In this document: positions 23,567 through 35,321 of the stretch, piece by piece
Position numbering within the stretch: the first letter of the stretch is position 1
Layout of the letters: each line of letters starts with the position of its first letter
DNA from: Desmodesmus armatus
Lineage: Eukaryota > Chlorophyta > Chlorophyceae > Sphaeropleales > Scenedesmaceae
Direction of reading: 5' to 3'
Length of the DNA stretch: 64,000 bases
NCBI GenBank assembly: GCA_007449985.2
Contig: VIIQ02000218.1
Span: forward strand, 104,042 to 168,041
Notes under the pieces: generated by a model
What the model was told of the DNA's origin: nothing
What the model saw: only the letters and a program-made list of their open reading frames with translations
Databases searched by the model: none
Made by a program: the position numbers and the translations under genes

Positions 23567-25610
23567 ATGGCCCGCAACAGGCGCAGGGCAGGGCAGAGAC
23601 AGAGAGAGGAAAACACTACCAACGAGAGTGCAAAGGTAAAATTTATCAACGAAAAGTTGGTGGACTCCCCTGTGACGGCACATGCAACCTGCTGTGCTGA
23701 TCCATCAGATGATTTTGCATCAAACCCAACAGCATACCCAAGCAGTAGCTCGTGAAGAGGTCAAGCATCATCTGAACCGGTCTCATCGAGATTGGACTGT
23801 CCCAACCCCCAGCCTGCAGCTGCAGCTGGCCTGCAGTGGCACCCCTCAACACTGTGCAAATCAAGAGGAGTGGGTGTGGCATGCGGTATTGACCCCCACT
23901 TTGCAAGGAGACCTTTCTCAGCGTCTCACGCATGCTGGGACTGATGCATGCTGTGCTCTGTGTGCAATTGTGCAGGTGCTACAGATGGTGGCGCAGGTGC
24001 TACAGATTGTCGTGCAGCACAGCACAGACCTCACAAGGCCCCGTGACATCTGCAGCCTGCTGCAGGTCAGCACAGCAGTCAGGCAGGCCATGCAGCAGTC
24101 CCGTGGCCACTGCCACGTCTACCTTGGCGCTGTTGGCATGCAGAAGGCGCTTACAACCATCGTGGGGTTCTCCCAGTGGCTGCCCCAGCACAGCGGCCTG
24201 GTGTCAGCACTGACTGTGCTGAGGGCCGGCGGGCTCACAACTGTGACGGAGCCAGTGCTAGCTGCAGCTGGCCAGTTGGTGCTGCAGGCAGTACAGATCT
24301 GCGCGAGAAAGACAGTAGCAGAAGCAGCATCCCCGGCAGCAGGCGCCTTGGCGGCAACAGCCACAGCCGCGGCAGCAGCGCAGGGAGTGCAGGAGGCGAG
24401 CAGCGGCCCCTTGCCGCTGCGCCTGGCAGCCTTCAGCACGGACTGCCTGCTGTCGCCCAGTATGCTTGCTGTGCTGGCATGTGCTGGCCTGCAGCAGCTG
24501 GAGCTCACCATGTCTGCAGGACAGCTGTCACTCAGTATCCTCACAGCACTAAAGGGGCTGCAGGCACTGACACACGCCCGGCTGTATGTAGAGCAGGGCA
24601 AGCAGCAGCCCCCAACAGATGCAGCAGCGTGGCGCGAGGGATTAGTCACGGCTCTACAGGTCTTGCCGGAGCTGAAGTCTCTCAGCATGCACTACCTAGA
24701 TGCAGCAGCAGCTGCGCTGCTGCCGTCAACGCTACAGGCACTCACACTCCTATGCCCAGAACAGCAGCAGCAGGCTGAAGAGGGCGGCAGTATGGTGTTT
24801 AACCTACAAGGCCTAAGTAAGTTGCAGTCCTTGGAGTGGGTGGGCTCGGGCGGGGAACGATCCACTGTACTGCTGCCAGCACAGGCTTTGCGGTTGGGTA
24901 TTACTGGGCCTCTGGCACTGCAGGATGCTGCTCAGTTGCAGGAGGTGCATCTGTGCGCGGAGCAGAGTGGGGACTTACAGCTGCTGCAGCAGCTAGAAGG
25001 CAGGAAAGTGCAGCGGTTGTACGTGGGTGTGGCGTTGGGGTTTGTAGCCATGAAGTACGAGAAGCAGGAGGCAGTCGAGGCGATTGGCCGCCTGCACAGC
25101 GTGACCGCCCTGCACTTCGATGACTGTCATGGTCTGTTGGCTGATGCCTCACTCGCCCTCTGTGCTGAGCTGGCGAAGCTGCCTCATTTGTGTGACCTGC
25201 AGCTGTCTCTGGGTGCAGTAGACCCAGAGGATGTCCTGCAGCTGTCTGCCTTCACTTCCCTGACCTCCCTCCGCATAAAGTGTGAGTCTGGGTTTGATGA
25301 TGTGGCAGCTGTTGTGTGCTGTGGTAGACTTACAGGCCTGCATGAGCTGCAAGTGTGCAGCTACCAACTGAAAACCTGGTCGATGCTGCCCATTGTTGCA
25401 GCACTTCCAGAGTTGAGGCACCTTAGGGTCTCAGGCAGTCCAGAGCTGGGGCGCTGCCTGACCCCTGTAGTGCTGCAGCAGCTGCGGCCGCTGACGCAGC
25501 TGACATATCTTGGGCTGCCTTTTGGGGATGCCTGCAGCAAGGAAGCCAGCATGCGGTTCAAAGCCAGTATGGCTAGTTTGAGGCGTGTCGAAAAGTGTCC
25601 GTGTTTGTGA
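23567..25610 (+). CDS. Leucine-rich repeat protein with a duplicated last exon
   Basis: Most of the coding region is a single open frame from the acceptor at 23975 (TTGTGCAG) to TGA at 25608-25610. A short first exon at 23567-23635 (MARNRRRAGQRQREENTTNE) with donor AAAG|GTAAAA fits in phase 0, giving about 567 residues; without it the frame is open from 23682. The region TDLTRPRDICSLLQVSTAVR resembles a degenerate F-box, then WLPQHSG and leucine-rich repeats follow (LQQLELTM, LKSLSMHY, LQALTLLC, LTSLRIKC, LRHLRVSG). Ala-rich linkers interrupt the repeats. The terminal unit (SPELGRCLTPVVLQQLRPLT to the end) is what is copied downstream at 25690-27230. The start is the least certain part. Confidence 0.65.
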
Positions 25611-25689
25611 GTGTGCCTGGTGGCTGTGTGGCAGTTGTGGGTACTGTTGTATGTTGGTGCAGTGAGGTCAGGGTGCATTTTGGCCCACA

Positions 25690-27230
25690 TGATGCTCCAG
25701 TCCAGAGCTGGGGCGCTGCCTTGCCCCTGACATGCTGCAGCTGCGGCTGCTGACGCAGCTGACATATCTTGGGCTGCCTTTTGGGGACGCCTGCAGCAAG
25801 GAAGCTAGCATGCGGTTCAAAGCCAGTATGGCTAGTTTGAGGCGTGTCGAAAAGTGTCCGTGTTTGTGAGTGTGCCTGGTGGCTGTGTGGCAGTTGTGGA
25901 TATGCTGGAGTACTGTTGTGTGGTGCAGTGAGGTCAGGGTGCTTTGTAGCCCACATGCTGCTGCAGTCCAGAGCTGGGGCGCTGCCTGACCCCTGTGGTG
26001 CTGCAGCAGCTGTGGCCACTGACACAGCTGACATATCTAGGGCTGCCTTTTGGGGATGCCTGCAGCAAGGAAGTTAGCATGCGGTTCAAAGCCAGTATGA
26101 CTAGTTTGAGGCGTGTCGAAAAGTGTACGTGTTTGTGAGTGTGCCTGGTGGCTGTGTGGCAGTTGTGGATATGCTGGAGTACTGTTGTGTGGTGCAGTGA
26201 GGTCAGGGTGCTTTTCGGCCGACATGCTGCTGCAGTCCAAAGCTGGGGCGCTGCCTGACCCCTGTGGTGCTGCAGCAGCTGTGGCCACTGACACAGCTGA
26301 CATATCTAGGGCTGCCTTTTGGGGATGCCTGCAGCAAGGAAGTTAGCATGCGGTTCAAAGCCAGTATGACTAGTTTGAGGCGTGTTGAAAAGTGTACGTG
26401 TTTGTGAGTGTGCCTGGTGGCTGTGTGGCAGTTGTGGATATGCTGGAGTACTGTTGTGTGGTGCAGTGAGGTCAGGGTGCTTTTTGGCCGACATGCTGCT
26501 GCAGTCCAAAGCTGGGGCGCTGCCTGACCCCTGTGGTGCTCCAGCAGCTGCGGCCGCTGACACAGCTGACATATCTTGGGCTGCCTTTGGGGATGCCTGT
26601 AGCAAGGAGGATACCATGCGGTTCAAAGGCAGTATGGCTAGTTTGAGGCGTGTCGAAAAGTGTCTGTGTTTGTGAGTGTGCCCGGTGGCTGTGTGGCTGT
26701 TGTTTGTATGCTGGAGTACTGTTGTGTGGTGCAGTGAGGTCCGGGTGCTTTTCGGCCCACATGCTGCTGCAGTCCAGAGCGGGGGCAGTGCCTGACCCCT
26801 GTGGTGCTGCAGCAGCTGCGGCCGCTTGCGCAGCTGACATATCTTGGGCTGCCTTTTGGGGATGCCTGCAGCAAGGAAGCTAGCATGCGGTTCAAAGGCA
26901 GTATGGCTAGTTTGAGGCGTGTTTGAGGCATGTTGAGAAGTGTCCATGTTTGTGAGTGTGCCTGGTAGTTGTGTGCCACCTTTGGGGGAAGGGGAGTACT
27001 GTTGCGTGGTGCAGCGAGGGGTTCATGGTGTGCTTTTTGGCCCACATGCTGCTGCAGTCCAGAGCTGGGGCGCTGCCTGACCCCTGTGGTGCTGCAGCAG
27101 CTGTGGCCGCTGACGCAGCTGACATATCTAGGGCTGCCTTTTGAGGAGGCCTGCAGAAAAAAAGCTAGTGCACGCTTCAAAGCCAATATGCCTTGTGTGA
27201 GGTGTGTTGACAAACGTACATGTTGGTGAC
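25690..27230 (+). repeat. Tandem array of the terminal LRR exon, period about 269 bp
   Basis: The 3' end of the preceding gene (from TCCAGAGCTGGGGCGCTGCC to the stop and about 90 bp beyond) recurs six times. The landmark CCTGCAGCAA falls at 25531 (gene), 25790, 26059, 26328, 26596, 26865 and 27150, giving spacings of 259, 269, 269, 268, 269 and 285 bp. Most copies keep a CTGCTGCAG acceptor-like sequence in front, the LRR frame and the final TGA. The outermost copies are the most diverged. Minus-strand open frames through this array follow from the repeat and are not genes. Confidence 0.85.
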
Positions 27231-27239
27231 TCACCAACA

Positions 27240-28300
27240 CTCGGAGTGTGCCTGATAGCTGTGTGGCACTTGTGGTGCGTGTGCTGACTTCAAGCAGGGT
27301 CTGCTGGTTACTGTTGTGCGGGGCAGTGAGGGTGTGATTCCTGGCCGCCCATACGCTGCTGTGGTGCAGTGAGGGTGTGATTTCTGGCCGCGCATATGCT
27401 GCTGCTGAGGGGCATAGATATAGTGTAGCTGCCAACGTTGGGGTGTGCTGGACACCGTCATGGCGTCCAGTCCAGTCGCGTCGCTGGTTGCTGTTGTGCC
27501 GTAAGTTGCCAGGTCTCACCTGCAGGCCAGGGTGCATGTGTAGCATGCTTGACGTTGCTGAGCAACATTGGTTACTGACATTACTTCATCACCTTATCGT
27601 CGTCACCATCGACTAATTGAAAATGATGTGCTTCTTGTTGTCTAGGGCCAGCTGGCTTGTTGAATTTTCTTCAATTCATACAGTTGCTGGGGTGTGCTGC
27701 ACCACGTGCTTGTGGTGGTAAGTAGGGTTCTTGCAGGCTGTGTGCGGTACAGTACCAAAAGGGCGGTCAGGCATGGACATGTACAAGCAGCTTGTACAGT
27801 ATTTGGCCCTGTTTGTTGCCACCAGGATTTGGCTGTTCCAGGCAGCTGATCACTGGGTCGATGTTAGATGGTCTCGACCCGACCCTATCTGCCGTTCAAC
27901 AGCAGAGCTGCTGGCTTCACGCTCCTCTTGCGGCAGCATTTCTCACGGCATTGCGTATGGTTATGCTGTCATTTTGTGGTGATCTCAGATCTCACAGGCT
28001 GTGTGGACAGCAGCCACAGTGTAGACATGTGTGGTGCTGCCACTGTCACAGTGACAAGGCTTGTCATGCAGTCCTAGCTCGTGCAGGGAGGGCATCTGTC
28101 ACCACCAGCATGTACAAGCACCCTTTCAAAAGCTGTGGAGAGGTGTTGCTACCTGGTATCAGCAGTGGCTAGGTTCCGGCTGTCTGTACACTGCCATGTG
28201 TCCTTTCAAGCTACCCCAAACAAACCTATACTATCTACCATTTTCCCGCGTCCACGTCACCCCGACCTTCCGGCGACCCGCCAAGATGACGGGATCAGTG
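27240..28300. other. Intergenic stretch without a supported gene
   Basis: A short duplicated segment (GGTGTGATTCCTGGCCGC and GGTGTGATTTCTGGCCGC at about 27331 and 27373) is the only structure noticed. It separates the LRR array from the promoter of the dehydrogenase. Confidence 0.5.
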
Positions 28301-28309
28301 CGTTCAGCC

Positions 28310-28317
28310 TATAAAAG
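28310..28317 (+). promoter_or_regulatory. Probable TATA box of the dehydrogenase gene
   Basis: TATAAAAG in a GC-rich setting, 374 bp upstream of the ATG at 28691. A 5'-UTR intron could account for the distance. Confidence 0.4.
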
Positions 28318-28690
28318 GAGCGTGCGCTATCATCATCCAGAAAGGAATGAAAGCCTTTTTAAATTGCGTTGTCACCTCAATTTGAATCTTGGCGCAAGTT
28401 CCCTGTGCTACGGTGGTTCACTACTTGTTCGTGTGCTTGCCCCGCACTGGTAAGGACTCTTGCTCTTACAGTGATATGCAAGGATCATCAGCCATCCAAG
28501 GCCCAAATCGGTCTGATAAAGCCGGGGCAAGCAGTGCCACAAGGAACAGCAGTATCGCCCACGTAGGCAGGCACACCATGTGGCCCTCTCCTTCTCCCCT
28601 GCCTTCTGATACTTCTTACTTCTTTATGTAGGTGTGAAACAAGCCAAAGCCTTTAAAAGTCATCAGATCTGTCAGCTGAAACCAGCAGCA

Positions 28691-28914
28691 ATGCCAGCAA
28701 CTGTCGTCGTGTTTGGAGCTAGTGGACCGACTGGACTGCAGTGTGTGAAGAGGATACTGGATGCCACTGACCTTCATGTTAGGGCAGTAGTGCGGTCAAA
28801 GAGCAAGAGTTCCGGTGCTATCACAGAAGCAGCTGCTGCTACAGGTATGGGTAGGTAGCTCAAGTATGTGGGGCTGCACAGAGCCTGTAGGACAGCCAGC
28901 CTCCCAGCTTCATC

Positions 28915-28951
<37 letters not shown>

Positions 28952-29670
28952 GGTGGGGTGGGGTGGGGCATATGTGTGGGCATGACCAAGGGTGCCGTCG
29001 GACCATTCCAACAGCGTTTCAACAGCGTGTGCCCAACCAGTCCGTGTTTCTTGGTCCAGGCAGGTTGCAAAACGTTGCATACGACAGCTGTCATGCCGGC
29101 CGGCATACTGTCATTGGGGCACCCGGCAATCCACACTGCACTTCCGCCGGAACGGTTCAGTTCCATTCTTTTTACACTTTTTCCACCCCTTCTGCTCCGT
29201 CCCAACACAGCCTTGGCAGTTGTCCACTGCCCTGGTTAGTCCTGGCAGTCGCGTGCTGATGCATTTCCTACTGCTGCCAATACCAGGTCAACAGGCCTCA
29301 CGCCTGGAGTTGGTGGAAGCTGACATCACACTTCCAGCGACGCTCCCAGCGGCTGTGCAGGGCGCACAGTACGTTCTGTGCGTGGCTGGTGGCAAGGGGT
29401 TCTGGTCAGCAGAAGCCGTCGACAACTTGGTGAGCTGGCTGCAGTTGACCCCCCCCCCCCAACCCCACCTCCACTCACGAGTGCCGACAAGTGGCATTGA
29501 ATAGACAGTCACGGCGCATGTGCTGTAAACAAAACAGCGCCCGTAGCACGCTGGCACATGTGCGCCTCACCACATTGGTCATTAGACAACCAAAGGGACC
29601 GCAGCCCACAACACCAAGTTGAGTTGTCAACTAGGCTTGCGTTGTCCTGCTGGCTGCTGCTGCTGCTGCT

Positions 29671-29718
<48 letters not shown>

Positions 29719-32700
29719 GTGCAGGGTGTTGGGAACCTTGTTGATGCTGTGAAGGCTGCTGGGACGTGCACACGCTTTGTGCTGCTGTCAGGCATCTGCA
29801 CTCACCCAAGCAACAAGTAAGCCGCAAACTTGTGCAAACAGCACTCACGTGAATGCTGTTTGCACAAGTTGCTGTTCAAAGCATGGTTGTGCACCCCGGG
29901 TGCAGATTGGCGGATGGCAGGCTGCACATTACAATCCTGCGCGCAGGCTGGCAGCCACACCGAAGCTAGCTAGCACACTTGTGTTAGCACTGTTGCCTAG
30001 CCTCCGTTCCCTCAGTCCCCAAGTTTGTCCCACCCACTGGGCCAGTGTTGGTGCAACAGCAGCAGCTGCCCCCACGCCGCTGCGCAGGTACCACCCAGCA
30101 CGCATGGTGCTGAACACCTTCGTCCGCTGGCGCACCGTTGAGCACAAGTATATAGGTGGGGTTACCTCATGAGCGGCACGGCTGCTGGCTGCTGGCCCTA
30201 CCATTGCTTTGCTATTTTAGGGTTTAGGGTTGCCAACCCTGAACCCTGGACGGTCCACCAGTCCAGGTCCACCCGTCCCTTGCTAGTTTAGGGTTTAGGT
30301 TTAGTGCCACCAGTCCTGGTGATCAAGTGTCTTTAGCGTCACACTGTTTTGCCAAAGTGACAGTTTCACCAACCCTGGTAGCAGAGCATGCTTTGTCTGC
30401 GCAGACCAGCAACCCGGTTGAAAAGGGTGAACAAAGGTGGGGGTGGGAAAAGTGCGGCGCGGCTCTGCGTCGCCGATGCCCCCCTCATCAATTCACCCCG
30501 ATGCGGTGTGCTGCTGCTGGGGGCTGGTCAAACTGTACCGCCTGCCCGTGCATGCTGTGGTGGCGCCGAGGCGAAGCCGAGGCGCCACCAACGGGTGCAT
30601 ATGTATGTGAGAATCGCAGCATGCTGGGTTGGGCGGGATGATGCGCGGTGTGCGATGGAGGAAAAATCACTTTCGGTCTAAGGGCGGGAAAATGTCGTAC
30701 ATGCAGAACGCAATTCAGTGATATATCCACAATACCAGCAAGGCCAGCGGCTTCGCTTGCTGAACATCGGACGTCGACAGTTACAGCAACCGCTCGGTCA
30801 ACGCTACATGCTCCGGCTGACTGTGTCGTGTCGGAACTGGTGTGGTATTTGTCTAGACTTCCCACATCGGCAAACACAACTTCGTTGTACAGTTGTTGCA
30901 TATATTACTGTCAGCATTCGCATGGTGCGCACACGAGCTGCCTGTGCCGGTTCAGAGTCGGATGGCACCTCCGACACGGGTGGCAGCCAGGCAGAGGCCG
31001 GGCAGTCTGATTCTGTATACAGCGACCCCAATGTTGACGAAGCTGAGCTCAAAGCCGAGCAGAATCGCGGTATCAGAGGGCGTCCTCGCAAGGTGTGTTG
31101 GGCTGCTTGCAGTGTTCCGCATGGCCTGCTCCGATACGGACCAAGCATCTAAGCGATGCGATTGACTGTGCAGGCTGCTGGCAGACCATTTGCCAAGCCG
31201 CGCAAGCAACAGGCTGCAAAGAAGAAGAAGCAACAGGCAACAGCAGCACAGCGCAAACAACGTGCTGCCCCACGCACGCGTCAACAGAAGCGCAGGTGTG
31301 TTATCTACAACCCATGTACACGTTGTTTGTCACCAGTATACGTGCACTGGCCAAACGGAACCGCATCTCAGCCACTACTGTGCTGCCTAGCAGCAGGTGC
31401 TCAGCAGCACAGCCTGAACGGTTTGGTGCAGCACCCATGATATGCTCTGCTGCATCTGGTACACTGACTGATTCCACGCACTGCTGCATGCACTGTTGCT
31501 GTGCAGGTCTGCAGGTGCGGAGTTCCTCAAAGCAGAGCTGCGGCGACAGCGCCGTCCGCCAGACCGTGATGCACCACCTTCAGACAGTGAGGACAGCGAT
31601 GTGTGCAGAGGCAAGGACCGTGTGCTGACTTGCAGCGTCACCATTGTGGTGCCAGGGGGCGACATCCCCTGGGAAGTGTATGATGCTGCAGCGTCCTTTG
31701 TGCGTGAGCGGTGCAAGGCTGGGTGTATGTGCACTGAGCGCGGCGATGCGTTCAAGCACCTGCATGTGCAGGGTGTGCTGAAAAAGCGCAGCAGCAGCAG
31801 CGTCAAAATCAAGCATGACCTGATGGCTTGGCTGGCAGAGCATGTGGCTGGCTATGCTGACCTGCACTGCAGTGTGTGCATGAAGAAGGCCGCCAACAAG
31901 GGGCTGCACACATGGGAGGGTTTGATAGGGTATGCACGCAAGTGCAAGGGCCGGCAGGAGTATCGAGAGATGCTGCACAATGTCACGCCGCTTGAGTTGG
32001 AAGAGGGAGAGCACTTGATGCGGCTGCATGGCTCTGCCCTCAAGCACAGGGTGGCTCTCACACAGCACAACATCATGGAGCGTGCTGTTACATATCGTGA
32101 GTTTGAGCTGCGTGCTAGGCTGAAGGTGTCCCTGGCAGCTATCGGCTATGCCATGATCGCTTCTGGCCAGTACTACTTTGATGCTGGCTGGGCGGTGCCA
32201 TACATGGGGCAGGGCATGGACAGCACACGCTCAGAGGTGGTGTGGTTGTCTGCATGCATGCCTTTCAATGTGACACCAGCGGGTGTGGCAGCTGTGTTGT
32301 TCAAGGATGGTGCTGTTGCAGCATCCAGGCTGTCGTTTGCGGGTGTGCCTTCTGCTGAGGTTGATCGTGATGATGAGGTGCTGCTGCAGCTTGTTGATGA
32401 TGCGCGTGAACGTGGTGTCACTGTTGGGTCGTTAGTGGACAACAGGCCTGCTGTGCGCGAGTTGGCGTATGAGCGCAACACGCAGATCCGTCGTCCCTGG
32501 CGTCCCGTTCAGCAGACTGAGCCTGCTGCTGATTTGCAGGTGATGACTGATGCTGCTGCGCGCGAGCTGCGTGCAGGTGAGCAGCTGCGCTGGCATGGTG
32601 ATCTCCTGCACCATGACCAGCACCTGTCTTGTGGTCTGGATAGTGATTCCGATGACGCGTGACTGGTCGGCGGTTGCTAGGATTTGACTTGGTGACAGTT

Positions 32701-33856
32701 GGGCGCTGGTGGTTGTGCATGACGCCAGTGTGTGGGACGATTGTTTGTGTGTGCATTTGTCTTGTGGGCACATGTGCAGCAAATGTGCAAAGTTGTGGCT
32801 CATTCTGTAACGTGACTTTTTTTGGTGTTCGGCGGTGAGGTGAAAAGGGTGAAAGGCCACAAGCAGACCTTGACTGGGTGCCACGTGGCACCCAGGCATA
32901 ACGTTGCTAAGCCTACAACAGGTGCAGTGCAGCACCAGTCAAGCTGTTTGCGATGTCCCTGGCCAGAGCTACTTGAAAAATGATACAACTGATGATAATC
33001 AGTGGGATGCATGCCTGCTGAGCAGCTAACACAGCTCGACAAACCCTAGCATGACAGTCAGGTTCACCACCTGGGGTGGGTGTGTTGGCGCATGAGCCAA
33101 GGGCATGTCCAAATTGTGGTTGGATCTAACTTCGCCTTCACACTTGACCTGAGAAACTGGGGTACGTGAGTAGGCCCTCTGGGCACCCTCATAAAACCCT
33201 TGGCTCGCTGGCTAGTGCCGGGGTTGGCACCCTGTTCCCAATTACTGTACTGTACTGTACTGTATTAACAATAGTGTGTGCGGCTGTGTGCAGGTGAGGA
33301 GCGGCTGCGCACCTCTGGCCTGTGCTACACCATTGTGAAGCCTCCCGTCCTGACCAACGAACCAGCTGGGCGCTACACCCTGCACATGGGTGAGCTGTGC
33401 TGTGCGTTGACTCACTCCCAAGTGAATGTTCCACTCACTTGCCGTGACGGCGATATCGCTAGCACAGTAGGTACTCTGAGGGCCTGCACTAGTACTAGCA
33501 TATGATGTGAGTGCACTGCTGCTTGTCTTCCTGTCAATCGGGTTGCCTTCAAAGTTGAAACAGCCTCCAGAACCGTTGAATCAAGACCCTCGATTTTATC
33601 GACGTCACCGCTCCCTCTCCCTGCAGATGTCGATGCAACGCGGGAGTGCCCGATAGGCAGAGGCACAGGCCCCTACAGCGTTTCACGTGCAGATGTGGCT
33701 GCCGTGTGTGTAGAGGCCCTCACTCGACCCAGCGCTGCCAACAAGCACCTGTCAGTCTACAAGCAGCGCAGCTGGATGCTGGCTCAGCCTCTGCCCCAGA
33801 GCCCAGGGGTGCTGGAGGGGGAGCTGCAGAGAGCTTTTGAGTCTGTGGGACTCTAG
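28691..33856 (+). CDS. Atypical short-chain dehydrogenase (NAD(P)-binding, NmrA-like)
   Basis: Six exons with consistent phases, 28691-28844, 29287-29429, 29725-29816, 30088-30155, 33294-33389 and 33627-33856, encode 260 residues. The nucleotide-binding loop VVFGASGPTG (Gly9, Gly12, Gly15) opens a Rossmann fold. Then come the acidic strand LELVEADIT, the YVLCVAGG strand, FVLLSGIC, and the late motif RTSGLCYTIVKP. The SRADVAAVCVEAL helix near the end is typical of atypical SDRs that bind NAD(P) and act as reductases or as assembly factors; the substrate is unknown. No transit peptide is obvious, so a cytosolic site is the simplest reading. Intron 4 is 3138 bp and carries a HUH transposon. The full-length frame after removing that intron suggests the gene still works. 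A TGTAA lies about 120 bp after the stop. Confidence 0.8.
28918..28949. repeat. Poly-C tract (about 32)
   Basis: Uninterrupted C run in intron 1 of the dehydrogenase, followed by GGGGTGGGGTGGGG. Confidence 0.9.
29658..29718. repeat. (CTG)n tract before a 3' splice site
   Basis: About 20 CTG units, interrupted once, end a few bases before the acceptor TGTGTGCAG at 29724. Confidence 0.85.
29827..29870. repeat. Short hairpin in dehydrogenase intron 3
   Basis: Arms AACTTGTGCAAACAGCA (29827-29843) and TGCTGTTTGCACAAGTT (29854-29870) are perfectly complementary, with a 10-nt loop. It begins 10 nt after the splice donor. Confidence 0.75.
30215..30303. repeat. Interstitial telomere-like tracts
   Basis: TTTTAGGGTTTAGGGTT (30215-30231) and GTTTAGGGTTTAGGTTT (30286-30302) bracket a short segment at the left side of the HUH element. 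The TTTAGGG unit is the plant and green-algal telomere type. Confidence 0.7.
30922..32662 (+). CDS. HUH endonuclease (Rep) transposase, Replitron-like
   Basis: Exons 30922-31092, 31174-31295 and 31507-32662 encode 482 residues. The first 100 residues are acidic, then basic (KQQAAKKKKQQ, RTRQQKRR), probably for DNA binding and nuclear import. From about residue 138 a Rep-type fold is suggested: strand CSVTIVVPGG, then AFKHLHVQGVL with the HUH pair (His182, His184), then WEGLIGYARKCKGRQEYREM with candidate catalytic Tyr240 and Tyr250. HUH enzymes nick single-stranded DNA through a tyrosine and drive rolling-circle-like transposition. Single-gene elements of this class are known from green algae as Replitrons, and the assignment to that group is an inference. 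The long C-terminal half is not recognised and ends in a Ser/Asp tail. The frame is intact, so the element may be young. A TGTAA lies at about 32805. Confidence 0.65.
32875..32894. repeat. Perfect 20-nt palindrome at the 3' side of the HUH element
   Basis: TGGGTGCCACGTGGCACCCA, 213 bp after the transposase stop. Elements moved by HUH enzymes often have a subterminal hairpin at the 3' end, so this may mark the terminus. Confidence 0.7.
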
Positions 33857-35275
33857 CGGCTTCCATCGATGCTCATTTCTGACTGTCATGATGATTGTAT
33901 CGGCTGTCTTCAAGCTTAGTGTCGTACACATATCCATGGCCCGGGATGTTTCGGGTCCGACTTTCCCCTCATCACTTGTAACAGCAGGGGCCCCACGATG
34001 TTACAAGGCTCCTTCACAGTGCAATGTACAGTGCAATTACATAATGCAAATCATTCCACAGTCCAGGAGAACAGCCATTGACTACGTCATCTGTCGTGCT
34101 TCTCACAGACGCTGCAACACCACACTCCCAAATTCTGGTCGTGGAAAGGTTCATCCGGCCATGTAACTACCATGCTGGTGGTATGGCAGCGCAGCCCAGC
34201 ATGCCATGCATGCTGTCACATAATTCTACATTTACTCTGCTTGTAGCTTTGACACACAGATGCAGCACCTCGGTTGGCTGCGGCAGCATCACCGGTTGGC
34301 AGGTCACCTGCAAATTGGCACCAACACACAGACAGACACACAACTGTCATGCTTAGTCACCAACCTTGAAGGACATGGAACTGTCGCTGCATCATGCTGC
34401 CATGCTTATGCATCACTAACTAATGCATCACTAACTAGCTTCAGCTGCACATGCATATGCATCACGAACCACTTCTTTTCGTTGGCAGACACGGCAGCTT
34501 CAGCCTCTGCGATCTTACTGCAATGCATCATGCTGTGCTGTCACTCCTCTTACTGCAATGCATCATGGGTACTGTCACCTTTTGGAGGCCGGCTAGTAGT
34601 TGAGCACACAAAGCACTGCTGATCTTGTAGAGTATGCAAGCACCAGCCCCAGGTCTGGGCCTTCCTTGGCCGCCTGAAACCTGGAAGACCCACTGACTCC
34701 CAACAAGGTGTCCAGGCCTGACCCAAGCCATGCAACATGACCCCCCCCCCTAAAAGACACCAACCACCCCACCCCCTTCTCTCCTCCCTCCCGCGCGCGC
34801 GCACCGGTACACCCAATTCAACCCACTCACCTCACTGCCGCCCACACTCCCTCCAGCCTGACGGTCAGGGCTTCAGCTGCGTTTTTGGGGGTTTTGGGCC
34901 CCCTAACTAAACAGAAACAGCTTGATCCTCTGCCAAGTCCTCAAACAATGACGCTGGTGACGTCCTGTTCAGCTGTTGTAAGTACCCTCCAGCCCTGCAC
35001 CTCAAAGTATTCTGTGTGTGCTGCGCTATGTCTGTTCCAGCTGCTGCATTAGTCCTGCTGGCCAGCTGGTGGCACCTGCTGCGGCTGTTGCTGCTGCTGC
35101 TCCTGCTGCTGAGCTCCCTTGCCTGTACAAGCACACACACAGAGCACCCATGGTGAGTGGATATTCATCAAGAACTGTAGAACTATAGCTGCCTGATATG
35201 CTTGCACTGCTGTGACTGGCCATTAGACACATCCACCTGCTCTGCTCGCAGTAGTGGAGGACTGCACAGGTGGCC
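33857..35275. other. Intergenic stretch without a supported gene
   Basis: It contains short direct repeats (ATGCATCACTAACTA at about 34409-34437; TCTTACTGCAATGCATCATG at about 34511 and 34547) and a C run at 34741. A hydrophobic frame near 35042-35155 is driven by CTG repeats and is not credited. Confidence 0.5.
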
Positions 35276-35321
35276 AGGGTTTAGGGTTGAGGCCTAAACC
35301 CTACACCTAAACCCTAAACCT
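35276..35321. repeat. Interstitial telomere-like foldback
   Basis: AGGGTTTAGGGTTGAGG is followed directly by CCTAAACCCTACACCTAAACCC, so TTTAGGG units face each other in inverted orientation. Confidence 0.75.

Larger units (their letters stand above)
30215..33250 (+). mobile_element. HUH-endonuclease (Replitron-like) transposon inside an intron
   Basis: Most of the 3.1-kb intron 4 of the dehydrogenase is occupied by an element carrying one three-exon gene (30922-32662). A GC-rich hairpin lies upstream (GGTGGCGCC at 30559 paired with GGCGCCACC at 30581) and a perfect 20-nt palindrome downstream (32875-32894). The ends are uncertain. GGGTTG, CA and CCCTG motifs near 30227 and 33218 resemble each other and may mark them. 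The class assignment rests on the protein. Confidence 0.55.

Noticed and set aside
25440..27230. CRISPR-like array
   Set aside because: The units are 269-bp coding duplications without short repeats and unique spacers, and the genome is eukaryotic.
25573..27546. Long minus-strand open frames across the LRR array
   Set aside because: They arise because a 269-bp repeat lacks stops in some antisense frames; composition and repetition mirror the sense copies.
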